DNA of 64,000 nt. Origin: Gallionella sp. (GTDB taxonomy: Bacteria > Pseudomonadota > Gammaproteobacteria > Burkholderiales > Gallionellaceae). The stretch's first letter is position 1. Each line of letters begins with the position of its first letter. The DNA lies in NCBI GenBank assembly GCA_030653355.1, contig JAURZN010000183.1:1-64000 (forward strand). The letters run 5' to 3'. The notes under the pieces are model-generated. The model did not search any database. It was not told the origin of the DNA and was given only the letters and a program-made list of their open reading frames with translations. This document shows positions 35,001 through 44,015 of the stretch, piece by piece. A program made the position numbers and the translations under genes.

Positions 35001-37419
35001 ACATTTTTTGCCATCCCGCCGCATTTCGTTACAAAACGAAACGTTACGCGGAACACTTGATGACGCGCACGCGTTGGCTGAATGGGTGGCGACTTACGAT
35101 GAGCTGCTTGATAAGCGGCAGCTGCAAGCAAACGGCGTTACGGTAGTTAGGTATCGCAGGGCATCCACCAATGGTCGCAACATGATTGTCAGCTCGACAT
35201 CGGAGCTTCGGTTGTTAGGTGTGCTTGCGCGGCGCAGATTGAGTGAGCTAGGCCTACCTTTTAACGCTGATGAAATGGCTGATTTGGCTGATAGGGTAAA
35301 GAAAGACGCATTGTCTGTTTCTGGTGATATCGTTCTACGAGCGGCTAAGCGCGGCGTTTCCGCAGGGGAAATGATTGGACTTGTGATGAGTCGCTATCTT
35401 CTCGAACAAGAATTCAAGGTGATTTCCGGCTCTGGAGCAAGGCCAACGTTTAGCGTCTTCTTTTTGCTAGATGACTATGCGGACTGGCTTGCGCAAAAAG
35501 AAAACCGGATTGCCGATATTCTTGGCTTGTGCGTTGAGGAAACTGAGGACGGTCCTCGTTTGCATGTGGCCGTTGTCGAATCAAAATATGTTTCGGCTTC
35601 TGGCGCAGCAGAGGCTCGACGTTCTTCGAAAGCACAGCTTATGGCCACGCTTTCAACGTTCCGCGCAGCACTGTTTGGTGATCCAGGGCGCTTGGATCGA
35701 GATGTGTGGTTGTCACGACTGGCAGATTTGTTAATTGATGCCGACATCCCACCTGGCTGCTCAGGCTTGTTGGAACGTGTTAGGGCTAAGTTGCGCGATG
35801 GCGAAGCTGAAATCTCATTGCGTGGTTACTCGCAAGTCTTTGTGCATTCCGCTGATCCGGCGGCTGCTAATTCTGGATCCGAGCAAGTTTTAATCGATGA
35901 GACTGACGGAATCCAAGCTTGGCAAGAGGTCTTTGACCGACCAGAGCTGCGTCGTCTTGTTGAATCCTATGCACGCAACGAAGATCCATCCTCAATTCGG
36001 TCAATTCTAGGGGTGGCTCAGCCATGGATTTCAGCGCATCCACGGCTACCAGCACAGCGTGTTGCATGGATAGACATGGTGGAGCAGCTTGCTTCCAGTG
36101 GTGGATCTGTGGTCGAGTCTAAGGAGACTCCACAATCGTTCGTCTCAGTTCCTGTTCAACAACGAAATCAGTCTGAGACGCCTGTTAATGTTGTTCAGCC
36201 TTTGGAATCAATTGAGTCAGCGTTCGCATCATCTGGATCAAAGCTTTCTGAGCTTATCTCCGCAAAGGCAGCCGTACTTTCGGCTGATATTGATGAGCGT
36301 GAAGCATGGGCAGATGAAATAACTCGTAAACTTAAATCCGCATTGAACGGATATGGCCTTCAGGCATCCGTTTTAGGGACTCGACTTACTCCAAATGGCT
36401 GCTTGGTCAGGCTTGCCGGTTCGGATCGGCTACGCGTTGAAGATATTGAATCAAAACGGACACAGCTGTTAACAACCCACGCAATCAATTTAGTTACAGT
36501 ACAGCCAAAACCTGGTGAGATTGTCGTCACGATTGCGGGGGCAAAGAGACAGTCTGTTTCGCTTTGGGATTTATGGGCACGCAGAAGCATTAACAGAAAT
36601 TCGGCTGGCATTAACACCTCGTTTATTCTCGGATTGCAAGAAATAAATGGGGCACTGCTATATCTTAATTTAGGTAGCGAATTCGGCGGACTCTCGGCGC
36701 ATGAGCCACATTCACTAGTTGCTGGAGCAACTGGAAGTGGCAAGTCTGTACTCATACAAGCCTTGCTTCTTGATATTGCGGCAACTAATCCAAAAGAACT
36801 TGCTCAGATCGTCTTGATCGACCCAAAGATGGGTGTCGACTATTCGGCTCTGGAAGATTTGCCGCATATGCGTGAACTGATTGTAACGACAAAAGAGCGA
36901 GCGACAGAAGTGCTGGGCGCGCTCGTTGAGGAAATGGAAAACCGATATAGATTATTTGCTGCTGCTCGCGCTCGTGATTTGGCGACCTTTAATGCAAAAT
37001 CTGCTCCATCAGACAAATTGCCAATGGTATTTCTAGTTCATGACGAATTCGCTGATTGGATGTTTGACGATACCTACAAAGGTGCGGTTAGCGCGGCTGT
37101 TCAAAGGCTGGGTGTTAAAGCACGTGCAGCCGGCATTCACTTAATATTCGCGGCTCAGCGGCCGGACAAAGACGTCATGCCGATGCAGCTGCGAGAAAAC
37201 TTAGGTAATAGACTTATTCTCAAGGTTGCTAGTGAGGCTACTTCGAAGATCGCCCTTGATCGGCCTGGCGCAGAGCTGCTGCTGGGCAAGGGGCATCTAG
37301 CGGCGAAACTTAATGGTGAGCAGGGGCTTGTGTTTGCGCAAGCACCATTCTTATCAGACGACGACATTTTAGATGCAGTATGTGCAATAAAGAACGATAA
37401 CTCGATAACCGTTTATTGA
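32029..37419 (+). CDS. sspH: SspH/DptH-like giant FtsK/HerA-type ATPase
   Basis: A 1796-residue protein. The ATG at 32029 is preferred over the TTG at 32026. The C-terminal 300 residues form an FtsK/HerA-like motor: Walker A 'GATGSGKSV' near residue 1565, 'IVLIDPKMGVDYSALEDLPH' and Walker B 'VFLVHDEFADWM' near 1667, then 'AAGIHLIFAAQRPDKDVMP'. The long N-terminal part has no clear motif, though a nuclease-like fold may be hidden around 'VAVVESKYVSASG' (about 1180-1195, an ExK-type pattern). Size and motor match DptH/SspH, the effector of PT-based restriction. Confidence 0.76.
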   Translation: MLTDRIVGRVGADILQRRLADSRQSDGTLPDSAALFRLDKLASGQIASIVREILANPDLAARVDLRIPAGLVEDQDLPEEALTTQNAGAVRNAGTTKEALLTANGNEHNLADTLGHVTALGAKEFRANEEAWVGATCHVACITPSLDDRAVFRAALKGLMAAAELALNQLGDYCALISEAISTHGLPIRDAIGWALPFVGLPRDTSLFSNAKTYGQAVGPWRKAFEKLFSNRAPLLNRLRSNGQPLDQEEMRQRLDENADFIADHARAALEAFINAPPGDEQTAAEIAALEWEMDGVHYIFDKPRERQQGLADSTVHFFDHDCDDSDVLDQRWRKHLEELKTRERRSDWNDDDDTFFELHRRYIEQNSKLHAQWEKVVFGKPIECYDFFDGFSSAAHRLVVRAGEPKGDRFLRFTISKGRKEWRERFNHDVGAFFSAMYRGLQELMGAKVEWRIERMGAANLPDPLFNYPAFFKKEKEIRGDKLKPVSSLAKNAVQIKFEVALIERIGEHEVILEKTQLLWVYRPESIGLSFVDDMLRLKEKGSIGCTDVPRRLVSKKGGVQSVSLLDTGTLEATYSRDAGSLVPPPNRLRSLRAEIKRRIDELASDGRLSNEQRDELRAAWDCFEADYIQALDDFIGSGLHGEAVLRQAESFGALLRTMAIHARGDVCRFKLVAEVLSVGTVRVSGEQSCLIIPPWHPERMKALAVKTRRVAGLVTHVLNSSNVLFGDRGIFFREFSEELAHPFYPEIAMVQRGGAPILVSETSTVNGYSLLEQPVRGEKDQLTDVDPWAAAKQVRELLERYIGLQPHEASNLSVLLYNADAAELPLAVVRELSNMQTETGFQCNVSIRHRDPVKLRRVYAELVTKTGDDPDLPIVSETSENFMSKLRISVAPPSSTPPKTNDGFRAFDVAFLHDVVARTAVVEWIPVDWTNERSSLEHAPSRWSYRSVSGENELKSTTFLTCPRQTASGWAYIGAIASVVRQTDAPAGSHFLPSRRISLQNETLRGTLDDAHALAEWVATYDELLDKRQLQANGVTVVRYRRASTNGRNMIVSSTSELRLLGVLARRRLSELGLPFNADEMADLADRVKKDALSVSGDIVLRAAKRGVSAGEMIGLVMSRYLLEQEFKVISGSGARPTFSVFFLLDDYADWLAQKENRIADILGLCVEETEDGPRLHVAVVESKYVSASGAAEARRSSKAQLMATLSTFRAALFGDPGRLDRDVWLSRLADLLIDADIPPGCSGLLERVRAKLRDGEAEISLRGYSQVFVHSADPAAANSGSEQVLIDETDGIQAWQEVFDRPELRRLVESYARNEDPSSIRSILGVAQPWISAHPRLPAQRVAWIDMVEQLASSGGSVVESKETPQSFVSVPVQQRNQSETPVNVVQPLESIESAFASSGSKLSELISAKAAVLSADIDEREAWADEITRKLKSALNGYGLQASVLGTRLTPNGCLVRLAGSDRLRVEDIESKRTQLLTTHAINLVTVQPKPGEIVVTIAGAKRQSVSLWDLWARRSINRNSAGINTSFILGLQEINGALLYLNLGSEFGGLSAHEPHSLVAGATGSGKSVLIQALLLDIAATNPKELAQIVLIDPKMGVDYSALEDLPHMRELIVTTKERATEVLGALVEEMENRYRLFAAARARDLATFNAKSAPSDKLPMVFLVHDEFADWMFDDTYKGAVSAAVQRLGVKARAAGIHLIFAAQRPDKDVMPMQLRENLGNRLILKVASEATSKIALDRPGAELLLGKGHLAAKLNGEQGLVFAQAPFLSDDDILDAVCAIKNDNSITVY

Positions 37420-37820
37420 AAATAGCCAAAAGAATGACTGACCTGATATCAGATGGGATCTCGTGTGAACGCATCCTTCTGGCTATCAGAAAGATTGAGA
37501 GTGGTGTGCGTATTCTGCTGAAACCCGCCAACCATAATGTTCGCAAACACGCCGCCTATAATGACTAGGTGCAGGCCAGTGAAAATGGTGTAAAAGCGCC
37601 ACTTGTTGTCTGGGCGAGTGTAAAAACCAAATGACGGTTTTTTGCCGTGCAATAATGATGGGTAATGGCACGTTTGTCCAAAAGCAGTCCATCGCTATTT
37701 CCCTCACTTTAGTATGGCAGGCAGCTGTGTTCATATACACTCAAAATGCGTGGTTGTTTTGAGATAACGACAGACCAAATTCCATTTATTTTTCATAGAA
37801 AAAAACGAAATAAGGAGAGC
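37420..37820. other. Gap after sspH-like gene; possible membrane-protein remnant
   Basis: A minus-strand frame (37449-37652) would encode a 67-residue peptide with one hydrophobic stretch (FTGLHLVIIGGVFANIMVGG), but it has only a TTG start without RBS and an upstream stop. It may be a remnant. A good RBS (AAGGAGA) ends the gap and marks the start of the next gene at 37821. Confidence 0.4.
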
Positions 37821-38246
37821 ATGATGGATCAAGATGCATTGAAAATTGCAATCAAAGAAATTGCGGACAAACACTGGGAAATGAATCAGCAGCCAATATT
37901 GTTGAGCGAGGTCGCACCAATTCTTATGAAGAAAGCGGAGGGGGGCGACTACCGGACTTTGCTTGATGGAAAATCTTTAAAGATGTTCATCAAGGACACG
38001 GGGGATAAGCATGGCTACCGATTAGTTGTGCACCCCACACAAGATGCTAAAGTTGCGCTAGCTCCCTTGAGTTCAATATTTGAATTCGCCGTCGCTGTCA
38101 CTGAAAAATTGCCGAAGAAGTTCGAAACCATCCGCAGGAGTGAAAACAAAGTTGCTGCGCTTTTGGAAATTCTATCGGTTCTGCCGGAAGATGAGTTAGC
38201 AAAAATTTCGATTCCAGTTTCGGCTCTCGTGAAACTGCTCAAATAA
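37821..38246 (+). CDS. Small protein with OST-HTH/LOTUS-like winged helix (tentative)
   Basis: A 141-residue protein from ATG 37821, chosen for its AAGGAGA RBS; the track start at 37746 has none. The segment 'PILLSEVAPILMKKAEGG' through 'SLKMFIKDTGDKHGYRLVVH' has the helix-helix-strand feel of an OST-HTH/LOTUS domain, which binds RNA or protein. The C-terminal half is helical. The stop is directly followed by the ATG of the next gene, so the two act as a pair between the two halves of the ssp locus. Function is unknown. Confidence 0.6.
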   Translation: MMDQDALKIAIKEIADKHWEMNQQPILLSEVAPILMKKAEGGDYRTLLDGKSLKMFIKDTGDKHGYRLVVHPTQDAKVALAPLSSIFEFAVAVTEKLPKKFETIRRSENKVAALLEILSVLPEDELAKISIPVSALVKLLK

Positions 38247-39080
38247 ATGAACGTGTTAGTGTGCTTGATATCATCCCTAGGCAACGTTGCAGAAGTTGTA
38301 GCGCGTCAGCGAGAACGGTTAATTCCGCAGGATTTATTCAAGAAGAAAGGCCCTGACTATCCCGTAAATTTCAAGGTTTCAGTCTACAACCCCAATAAGG
38401 AAAGCATAAGCTTTGAAAAATTTCTGCTGCGCGAGGCTAAGACTAGCGAAGCTGTGATTCTGCTGGTTGAAGAAATACACTCGTGTTTGGTGGTACCTAT
38501 CGAAAATGCCGTTTTTGCCGCGACCTTCGATGTAAAAGATGAAAGAGTCAGTAATTTCAAGAACTTTTTTGGAAACCATTTTTCTCAACTATTTCGGAAT
38601 TTTTTTGTCGTAAAAACTTTAATGGACGATGCAGAAAAGCTGCAGGCGATGATTCTTCCCCTCCGAAATTTCGATGCGCCTGCATTACGTGAAATGGCTC
38701 GGTTATCGCGTGAAAACAGCAGATGCGCCAATTTCACTCTGCCTTTGGAGGTTCAGCTCGCGGAGATCGTCAAGCTAAGAGTCCCGCGCAAAAAATCGAA
38801 ATCCCCACTTAAATACTTTGTTGACCAGAAGGGAAAGCACTTTGTATATGGCTACGAAAATCACGCCAGTATCGACACCGGAAAACCACACGTCGCGGCA
38901 TGTGAATTCAACGGACACTTCAGATTCGGGAAGAGGATAGATCCACGTCGCCATTACAATGTGAGCTTCGGTGACGGGGACACGACACATATTTCTGGAG
39001 ATTTTCCAGATTGCCATGGGGTGGTACACACAGTCCCCAAAAAAAGCCATCTCAATATGTTTGCCAACGATTTTTACTAG
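38247..39080 (+). CDS. Hypothetical protein paired with LOTUS-like gene
   Basis: A 277-residue protein beginning directly after the stop of the previous gene (TAAATG). I do not recognise the family. The N-terminal half has alternating strand/helix segments (MNVLVCLISSLGNVAEVVAR; AVILLVEEIHSCLVVPIENA). The C-terminal part is rich in His, Gly and aromatic residues (FNGHFRFGKRIDPRRHYNVS; DFPDCHGVVHTVPKKSH) and could form a metal or nucleic-acid site. Position inside the defence locus suggests an accessory defence role (inference only). Confidence 0.6.
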   Translation: MNVLVCLISSLGNVAEVVARQRERLIPQDLFKKKGPDYPVNFKVSVYNPNKESISFEKFLLREAKTSEAVILLVEEIHSCLVVPIENAVFAATFDVKDERVSNFKNFFGNHFSQLFRNFFVVKTLMDDAEKLQAMILPLRNFDAPALREMARLSRENSRCANFTLPLEVQLAEIVKLRVPRKKSKSPLKYFVDQKGKHFVYGYENHASIDTGKPHVAACEFNGHFRFGKRIDPRRHYNVSFGDGDTTHISGDFPDCHGVVHTVPKKSHLNMFANDFY

Positions 39081-39090
39081 CCGAAATGAA

Positions 39091-39118
39091 TAAGGGAGAT
39101 CAATTTTGATCTCCCTTA
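39091..39118 (+). terminator. Strong hairpin between convergent genes
   Basis: A 13-bp perfect stem TAAGGGAGATCAA/TTGATCTCCCTTA with a 2-nt centre, 10 bp after the stop of the 277-residue protein. It is probably a terminator for the plus-strand transcript; a T-rich stretch follows on the minus strand. Confidence 0.6.
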
Positions 39119-39494
39119 ATGATTGGTTATCTACCGCAATTTTCCATCCGCAGAGGCAATAGACGTTAGAGCTGCGCGAAAAATTTGAAATTACCCTCAA
39201 ATCTTTTGGTGCTTTCCGGTCTATCGGAACCTTCACTTACCTATTTGATCCCCAAATTTTTGTATTGGTGTTTCATTATAGGCCGCAGACAAACTCTCCA
39301 AAATTGTGGCTATTGGACTAAATAAGTCGGACGGCATGGAGCGTAGATAATATTTTTATTATGCCATAAGATGATCTATCTTCCTAGTGAATTCACCTCG
39401 GTTCACCTCGGTTTTGTCTTTGCCACTAGAATGCACTGCACATCAACCAGAGTATAAGGTATTCCGCCAATATGAAAACGAAGCAAAAATCAGT
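39119..39494. other. Gap between convergent transcripts
   Basis: AT-rich, with no supported gene. It contains a tandem repeat of TTCACCTCGG (two copies at 39392-39411). The 3' end of the receiver-like gene lies at its right edge. Confidence 0.4.
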
Positions 39495-41420
39495 TTATTG
39501 ATCTCGTACAACCAATACAAGCGCACCATGCTTCTGCATATCCGTTTTTAATGATTCGGTGTCGGCTGGATTGCGCGCTATAAGACCAATAATGTGTTGA
39601 ACCTCTTCTCCATTCGCATCTTTACCAATACATGTCATAGTGGTGTATCCATTCTTGTTAACGTCTGGCACGTGCAGCGAAGCTGGAAGGGTGGCTGCAT
39701 TCTTAAGTCGCGTAAGTGTTTCCTGAGATTTTTGATGTATGGTGTTCTTATCGATGCCTACAATAGCCAAAGCTAGTTCGTCAATTACAGCTTCACTCAG
39801 CCCAAGCCGTGAGATAGAGTTTCCGTCTTTGTCGCGCCCCATGTAGCAGACCCCACCCTCTAGTTGCAGGGTCGGCAACACTAAAGGCTGCAACTTTGAC
39901 TCAATATTGAACGTATACGCTTCCACTGAAACAGCGAACGTGGCTGGCATCTGAGCAACCAACCCGACACGTCCAAGGTCGGCCAGTAACTTCTGTTGTA
40001 ATTCAATCGCATGAGTTTCACGAAGTCGAACCAGAATTTTGTGAGTTCCGCCATCTGCGAGTAGTGCATTCAACTCCTCCCGTCTAAGCGTTTGGATGTC
40101 TTTAAGATCCCAGCGAATCCACATGCGACGATTATCTGGCAAGATGACGATAGGGGTCTTGGTTCCGGCGGACTTGTATGTCCATGCTTTGGGTGAGAGT
40201 TGCTCAAACTTTCCGCTAATCATCAGCGCTTGACGGAAGTCAGATCGCGCAAGATCGCATGCAGGTGTCAATATTACGAGCACGTCCGAATCGACGGGGG
40301 GTGGTGTAGCACCTGCTACTGGAGTTTGCAGCGAAGTACGTTTGACGAGAATGTCTCCGAATGCTACCGGCGCACCTGACTCCGTACCCGGCACTTCAAG
40401 TCGCTTCGGGTTCTGATAGATAGTTTGGTACACAAGCTGCTGCAAGTCAGGTGAGCCAGCAATGTAGGGTGGCGGATAGGAGTCAGGCTGAATCTTATTT
40501 AATTCCTTTGCGGCCAGGATTGTTGCTGCATCGTGTTCAATTTCGTGCTGTAGCATTCGATCAAACACATCCAGCGCATAACTGCCAAGAGGCTGGCCTT
40601 CAAAGTTCAGAAGCAATTGTCGGATCTGAGCGTAGTCAGCAAGATCTAGGCGTCGTATTTTTGTAAGAAATCGAGATTTTGCTTCATCCAGTCCAACGTC
40701 CCAACTATGAAGAAACGATGCGAGGCGCAGCGAATCTTCATTATGAAGTGCTAATCTGGTGAGCACTTGGCTAAATCGTGTTTCGTTGATGAGATCATTC
40801 TTGCTTAAAACTCGGAACATGGCACCAAGCAAGTGAGCCTTGTCTCTGAAATACGCTTTTTTATCTGCAAGTCGGGGGCTGCTTGACATTAAAATCACCA
40901 AGGGAGGTGACACCTCCCTTCCTACGAGTAAATTTTTAAGTCGATCCAGCGAAGCCTCAAGGTCTGAGTCATTTTGGGCAGAACCAAGAAACAAATCGGC
41001 AAAAATGATGGAAACAGTTTTTCCAATATCTGGAATATTCCGACCGGTTGGTATAGTTTCTATACCAACCGCACGTAGCGCGGCTTCCAGTTTTGACAAG
41101 AAAGCTTTGTCAGTCTTGGACGCTTGGTTGTATTCTTCGAAGAGAGGCAGACTCAGTTCCGGTCGCAGTTTTTCGCGCAGGCCCCAAATTGTTGCAACAA
41201 AATCGTTCGATGACTTAAGTTCATCAGCATCGATCTCATCGTACCTAGGAAATACTTCAACAATGAGAGCCTTATCATCCTCCCCGACATCTGCGAAGAA
41301 ATTTTCCCAAGCTGCCCCTTGTTTTACCAAGTCCTGGGCCGTTGGCACATCGTCATAACCGTCATCGACAATAAGTGCGGTCGTCAGCTTACGATCAGAA
41401 AGCAATTCGTTGAGATTCAT
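39495..41420 (-). CDS. Receiver-like protein paired with dual-ATPase kinase
   Basis: A 641-residue protein. The N-terminus has a response-regulator-like start (LTTALIVDDGYDDVPTAQDL) with an acidic cluster, and 'VSIIFADLFLG' could hold the phosphoacceptor Asp. A later 'PPLVILMSSSP' fits the strand-4 Thr/Ser region of a receiver. The rest (about 250-641) has no recognised output domain, though 'VLVILTPACDLARSDF' recurs in related proteins I cannot name. It overlaps the kinase gene by 4 bp (ATGA), so the two are coupled. It is probably the output partner of the kinase. Confidence 0.65.
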   Translation of the reverse strand: MNLNELLSDRKLTTALIVDDGYDDVPTAQDLVKQGAAWENFFADVGEDDKALIVEVFPRYDEIDADELKSSNDFVATIWGLREKLRPELSLPLFEEYNQASKTDKAFLSKLEAALRAVGIETIPTGRNIPDIGKTVSIIFADLFLGSAQNDSDLEASLDRLKNLLVGREVSPPLVILMSSSPRLADKKAYFRDKAHLLGAMFRVLSKNDLINETRFSQVLTRLALHNEDSLRLASFLHSWDVGLDEAKSRFLTKIRRLDLADYAQIRQLLLNFEGQPLGSYALDVFDRMLQHEIEHDAATILAAKELNKIQPDSYPPPYIAGSPDLQQLVYQTIYQNPKRLEVPGTESGAPVAFGDILVKRTSLQTPVAGATPPPVDSDVLVILTPACDLARSDFRQALMISGKFEQLSPKAWTYKSAGTKTPIVILPDNRRMWIRWDLKDIQTLRREELNALLADGGTHKILVRLRETHAIELQQKLLADLGRVGLVAQMPATFAVSVEAYTFNIESKLQPLVLPTLQLEGGVCYMGRDKDGNSISRLGLSEAVIDELALAIVGIDKNTIHQKSQETLTRLKNAATLPASLHVPDVNKNGYTTMTCIGKDANGEEVQHIIGLIARNPADTESLKTDMQKHGALVLVVRDQ

Positions 41421-43843
41421 TTAACTGTTACTCCCTCAGGTAGCTCAAGCACGAATTCATGAAGGCGCTTGGTGTCTGCGTCCGCTCGCGACGATAGAGT
41501 AAGTTTGCCACCCAAATAGGACGCATTCTCACGAGCAATATAAAGACCCAGTCCTCTTCGTTTGCTTTTTTCTTTCATGGACCAGAAAGGTCGAAACACT
41601 TTTTCTTGATTTTCTATGGCGATACCGCGACCGTTATCACTGAAATAAATTACCATCGGATCAGTATCTATCTTGATGGATATTATTGGTACATAGCGAG
41701 TTTCTCGTGATGCACGCATTTCCATCCAATAGATGGAGTTGGAAATAAGGTTCTCCAGTATTTGAATCAGCATTCCCTTCACCACGCGTATCCGAACAGG
41801 GGAGCTGGGTGGCTTGAAATTGAGGTTGATGCTGTGTCTCCGAAACTGTGCAGCATGTCCTATTTTGAGTTCCTCAATCAGTTCTCCAAGATCAAATACC
41901 TCCGAGCGCTGCCGTCCGGACACACTGAGCTGATCTAGGACGCTAAGCCGTTTGGATACGCTCTTCATTTCGATGCGTAGTGTATCCAGCTTGCTGCGTA
42001 TCTCTGGCGGCATTTCCTTGCCACGAAGCGCCTCGATCGCTTCCAGCGCACTTTCGGACGCACGTGCTAATTCGTGAGCGACAACCTCAACCATAAGGCC
42101 GACACCGGCCATTTGAACCATCTGCCGCCCATCGGCCTCTACCTCATCAATACGTTGTTGTGCACGTGCGGCCAAGTCTTGGAACTCTGCAAAAGCCTCC
42201 TGTAATTCGTCAACAACGTCCTCATGTCCCTTTGGTAATATCTTACGTACACGACTGAGCGCGACTTTAGCTCGTGACTCTAGCTTGCTGACTTCCGCCT
42301 TCACGTCACCTAAGTCAAGGGGCAGATGTTTGTGACGCCGATCAACATCTTTCATAAAATCCCAAAACAGCACTTGAATTACATGCTGGAGCAAGGTAAT
42401 GAATACTTGCTGTTCGGGTGTCGTGCGGAGGCCCTCACGATTCGTCTGATCCAAGAGTTGTGGGTTGTTGGTGCGCGTGATATTAATGTGGCCGACAAAT
42501 TGCATCTTGTTAAGTGTGTAGCCAGAACGCCCCATTGCGCGACGATCAAGTCCCAGCCAGTCGTCGTCGTCATCGCCGTAAGGAAAGACTCGGAATCCGT
42601 CGCGAAACAACAGAATGCCGGACCACTTTTTTTGAAGTTCTCGGACAGCGCGTTGATCCCCTATAGAGTCAATTCGTGCTAAGCGCTGACGGTTGTACCA
42701 ATAGACCTGAAAATCGAAATCACCAACCGAAGTCAGTGCCGAGAGAGGAACGGCTTCCGAAGTTCCGATAACCGCTCCCTCAATGTCAGGTAATGTGAGG
42801 TTCGTTACATCAATTTCGTGTGGGTGCGGGAAGCCGAGGTCAAAAGCTTCGAGCGTGACGCGCAAAACAGGCTCGCCGTTGAGTATGCGGTATGTACCTT
42901 TGAAGCCTGCGTGTGCATGCTCTAGCAGATGCTTGTCCATCCACGGGATGTTGACGCGACTGCCATTCCAAAGTAAAGCGATACGCGGTTTGGATTTTTG
43001 ATCTACAAAGGGATCAGTAATACGTGCAAAATCGAACTCTGCATACAACTTTAAACGGTTCTCTGTCCAGTCTTCAGTGAGATCGCTAATAGTGAGAACC
43101 GTACCACTCCAAGCGGTACTTGGCTTCATTCCATCGGTGAAAGCCTTTACCGGCACATCTTCGATCATTGCGTCAAGATTCGCGAACTCTCGCCAGTCAA
43201 TTTCTAACCGGTTCATCGCTGTGTCGGTCTGCTTTGCGGTCTCCAGCTTCAAATGCTCGCCGAGCCGCATGGCCGACAAACGTCCGATGCCTTTTTCACC
43301 TAGATAGGGCGATTTGACACTTTTTGCTTCAATCGCTTGATCGACTTCCCGTTTTCTGGATGGTGTGCCAATCACCAAGTAATTCTTTTTCAGTTCCTCA
43401 AGCGACATGCCTGAACCTGTGTCGGCAATTTCAATCGTGTTAAGACTCCGGTAAGCGGCATCAAGCTTGCCCAAAAATTCATCAACGCTTTTTGGTGTTC
43501 CAAGACAATCTCGGAATGCCTTCACTAACTCGGGATCGGCGGCTGGATCAAGTTGTAAAATCGTCAAATCTAACAGACTCGCAGTGGTTTCGGCCTGCTC
43601 GTTGCGCGACACGTTCTGGTAGGCATCAGACGAGGCGATTGATGAAGCTTTGCTGCGCATGCGCAAATAACTGTTCCGGCGTAGAACGACTTTGAACCTG
43701 ATTTCAACGCCATTTTTAGACCTGGCATCGAATGCATTTTTTATCAGTTCGTAGAACGCAATGGTGTCGGAGCTGATAAGTTCAGACCCTAGTTCTAGAA
43801 CGGTTCGTGCGGATATCTTAAACACGCGGGAATACCTGACCAA
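41417..43843 (-). CDS. Histidine-kinase-like protein with two GHKL ATPase domains
   Basis: An 808-residue soluble protein. The N-terminal domain is Hsp90/MutL-like: 'AFYELIKNAFDA', 'IADTGSGMS' and 'GEKGIGRLSAMRLGE'. The C-terminal part is a kinase core, with a possible HisKA His in 'VEVVAHELARASESA', then 'QILENLISNSIYWME', 'FSDNGRGIAIENQEKVF' and 'RRGLGLYIARENASYLGG'. No membrane helix is seen, so the signal is internal. The start must be TTG at 43843 (or an internal GTG) because a stop lies directly upstream in frame. A 40-codon ORF overlaps the start. Pairing with a receiver-like gene suggests a cytoplasmic two-component switch. Confidence 0.75.
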   Translation of the reverse strand: MVRYSRVFKISARTVLELGSELISSDTIAFYELIKNAFDARSKNGVEIRFKVVLRRNSYLRMRSKASSIASSDAYQNVSRNEQAETTASLLDLTILQLDPAADPELVKAFRDCLGTPKSVDEFLGKLDAAYRSLNTIEIADTGSGMSLEELKKNYLVIGTPSRKREVDQAIEAKSVKSPYLGEKGIGRLSAMRLGEHLKLETAKQTDTAMNRLEIDWREFANLDAMIEDVPVKAFTDGMKPSTAWSGTVLTISDLTEDWTENRLKLYAEFDFARITDPFVDQKSKPRIALLWNGSRVNIPWMDKHLLEHAHAGFKGTYRILNGEPVLRVTLEAFDLGFPHPHEIDVTNLTLPDIEGAVIGTSEAVPLSALTSVGDFDFQVYWYNRQRLARIDSIGDQRAVRELQKKWSGILLFRDGFRVFPYGDDDDDWLGLDRRAMGRSGYTLNKMQFVGHINITRTNNPQLLDQTNREGLRTTPEQQVFITLLQHVIQVLFWDFMKDVDRRHKHLPLDLGDVKAEVSKLESRAKVALSRVRKILPKGHEDVVDELQEAFAEFQDLAARAQQRIDEVEADGRQMVQMAGVGLMVEVVAHELARASESALEAIEALRGKEMPPEIRSKLDTLRIEMKSVSKRLSVLDQLSVSGRQRSEVFDLGELIEELKIGHAAQFRRHSINLNFKPPSSPVRIRVVKGMLIQILENLISNSIYWMEMRASRETRYVPIISIKIDTDPMVIYFSDNGRGIAIENQEKVFRPFWSMKEKSKRRGLGLYIARENASYLGGKLTLSSRADADTKRLHEFVLELPEGVTVK

Positions 43844-43940
43844 TCATTCCAACCGAAGAGGGCGTGTACAGCAATGCAAGTGCTACGTCTTCAACTTCAC
43901 GTAAACGCTCTGAGGTGTGATGATAATTTCGCAGATGCAT
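43818..43940 (-). CDS. 40-residue ORF overlapping the kinase start
   Basis: ATG at 43940 with a good RBS (GGGAGA, 6-nt spacing), encoding 40 residues (MHLRNYHHTSERLREVEDVA...) and ending at TAA 43818, which is 26 bp inside the kinase gene. The kinase has only a TTG start and no strong RBS of its own. Translation of this ORF probably delivers ribosomes to the kinase start, so it may be a coupling leader or a small functional peptide. It is absent from the ORF track because it is short. Confidence 0.45.
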   Translation of the reverse strand: MHLRNYHHTSERLREVEDVALALLYTPSSVGMIGQVFPRV

Positions 43941-44015
43941 GAGCTATCTCCCTATTTAAAGCTTCCATTGTTAAAAAAAGATGTTGGATCAACAAGCGCA
44001 GTCGCGTTATAAAAG

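Noticed and set aside
37449-37652. Small minus-strand membrane ORF
   Set aside because: TTG start without RBS, upstream stop in frame; kept only as a possible remnant.
39392-39411. Tandem TTCACCTCGG repeat
   Set aside because: Only two copies; no sign of function.
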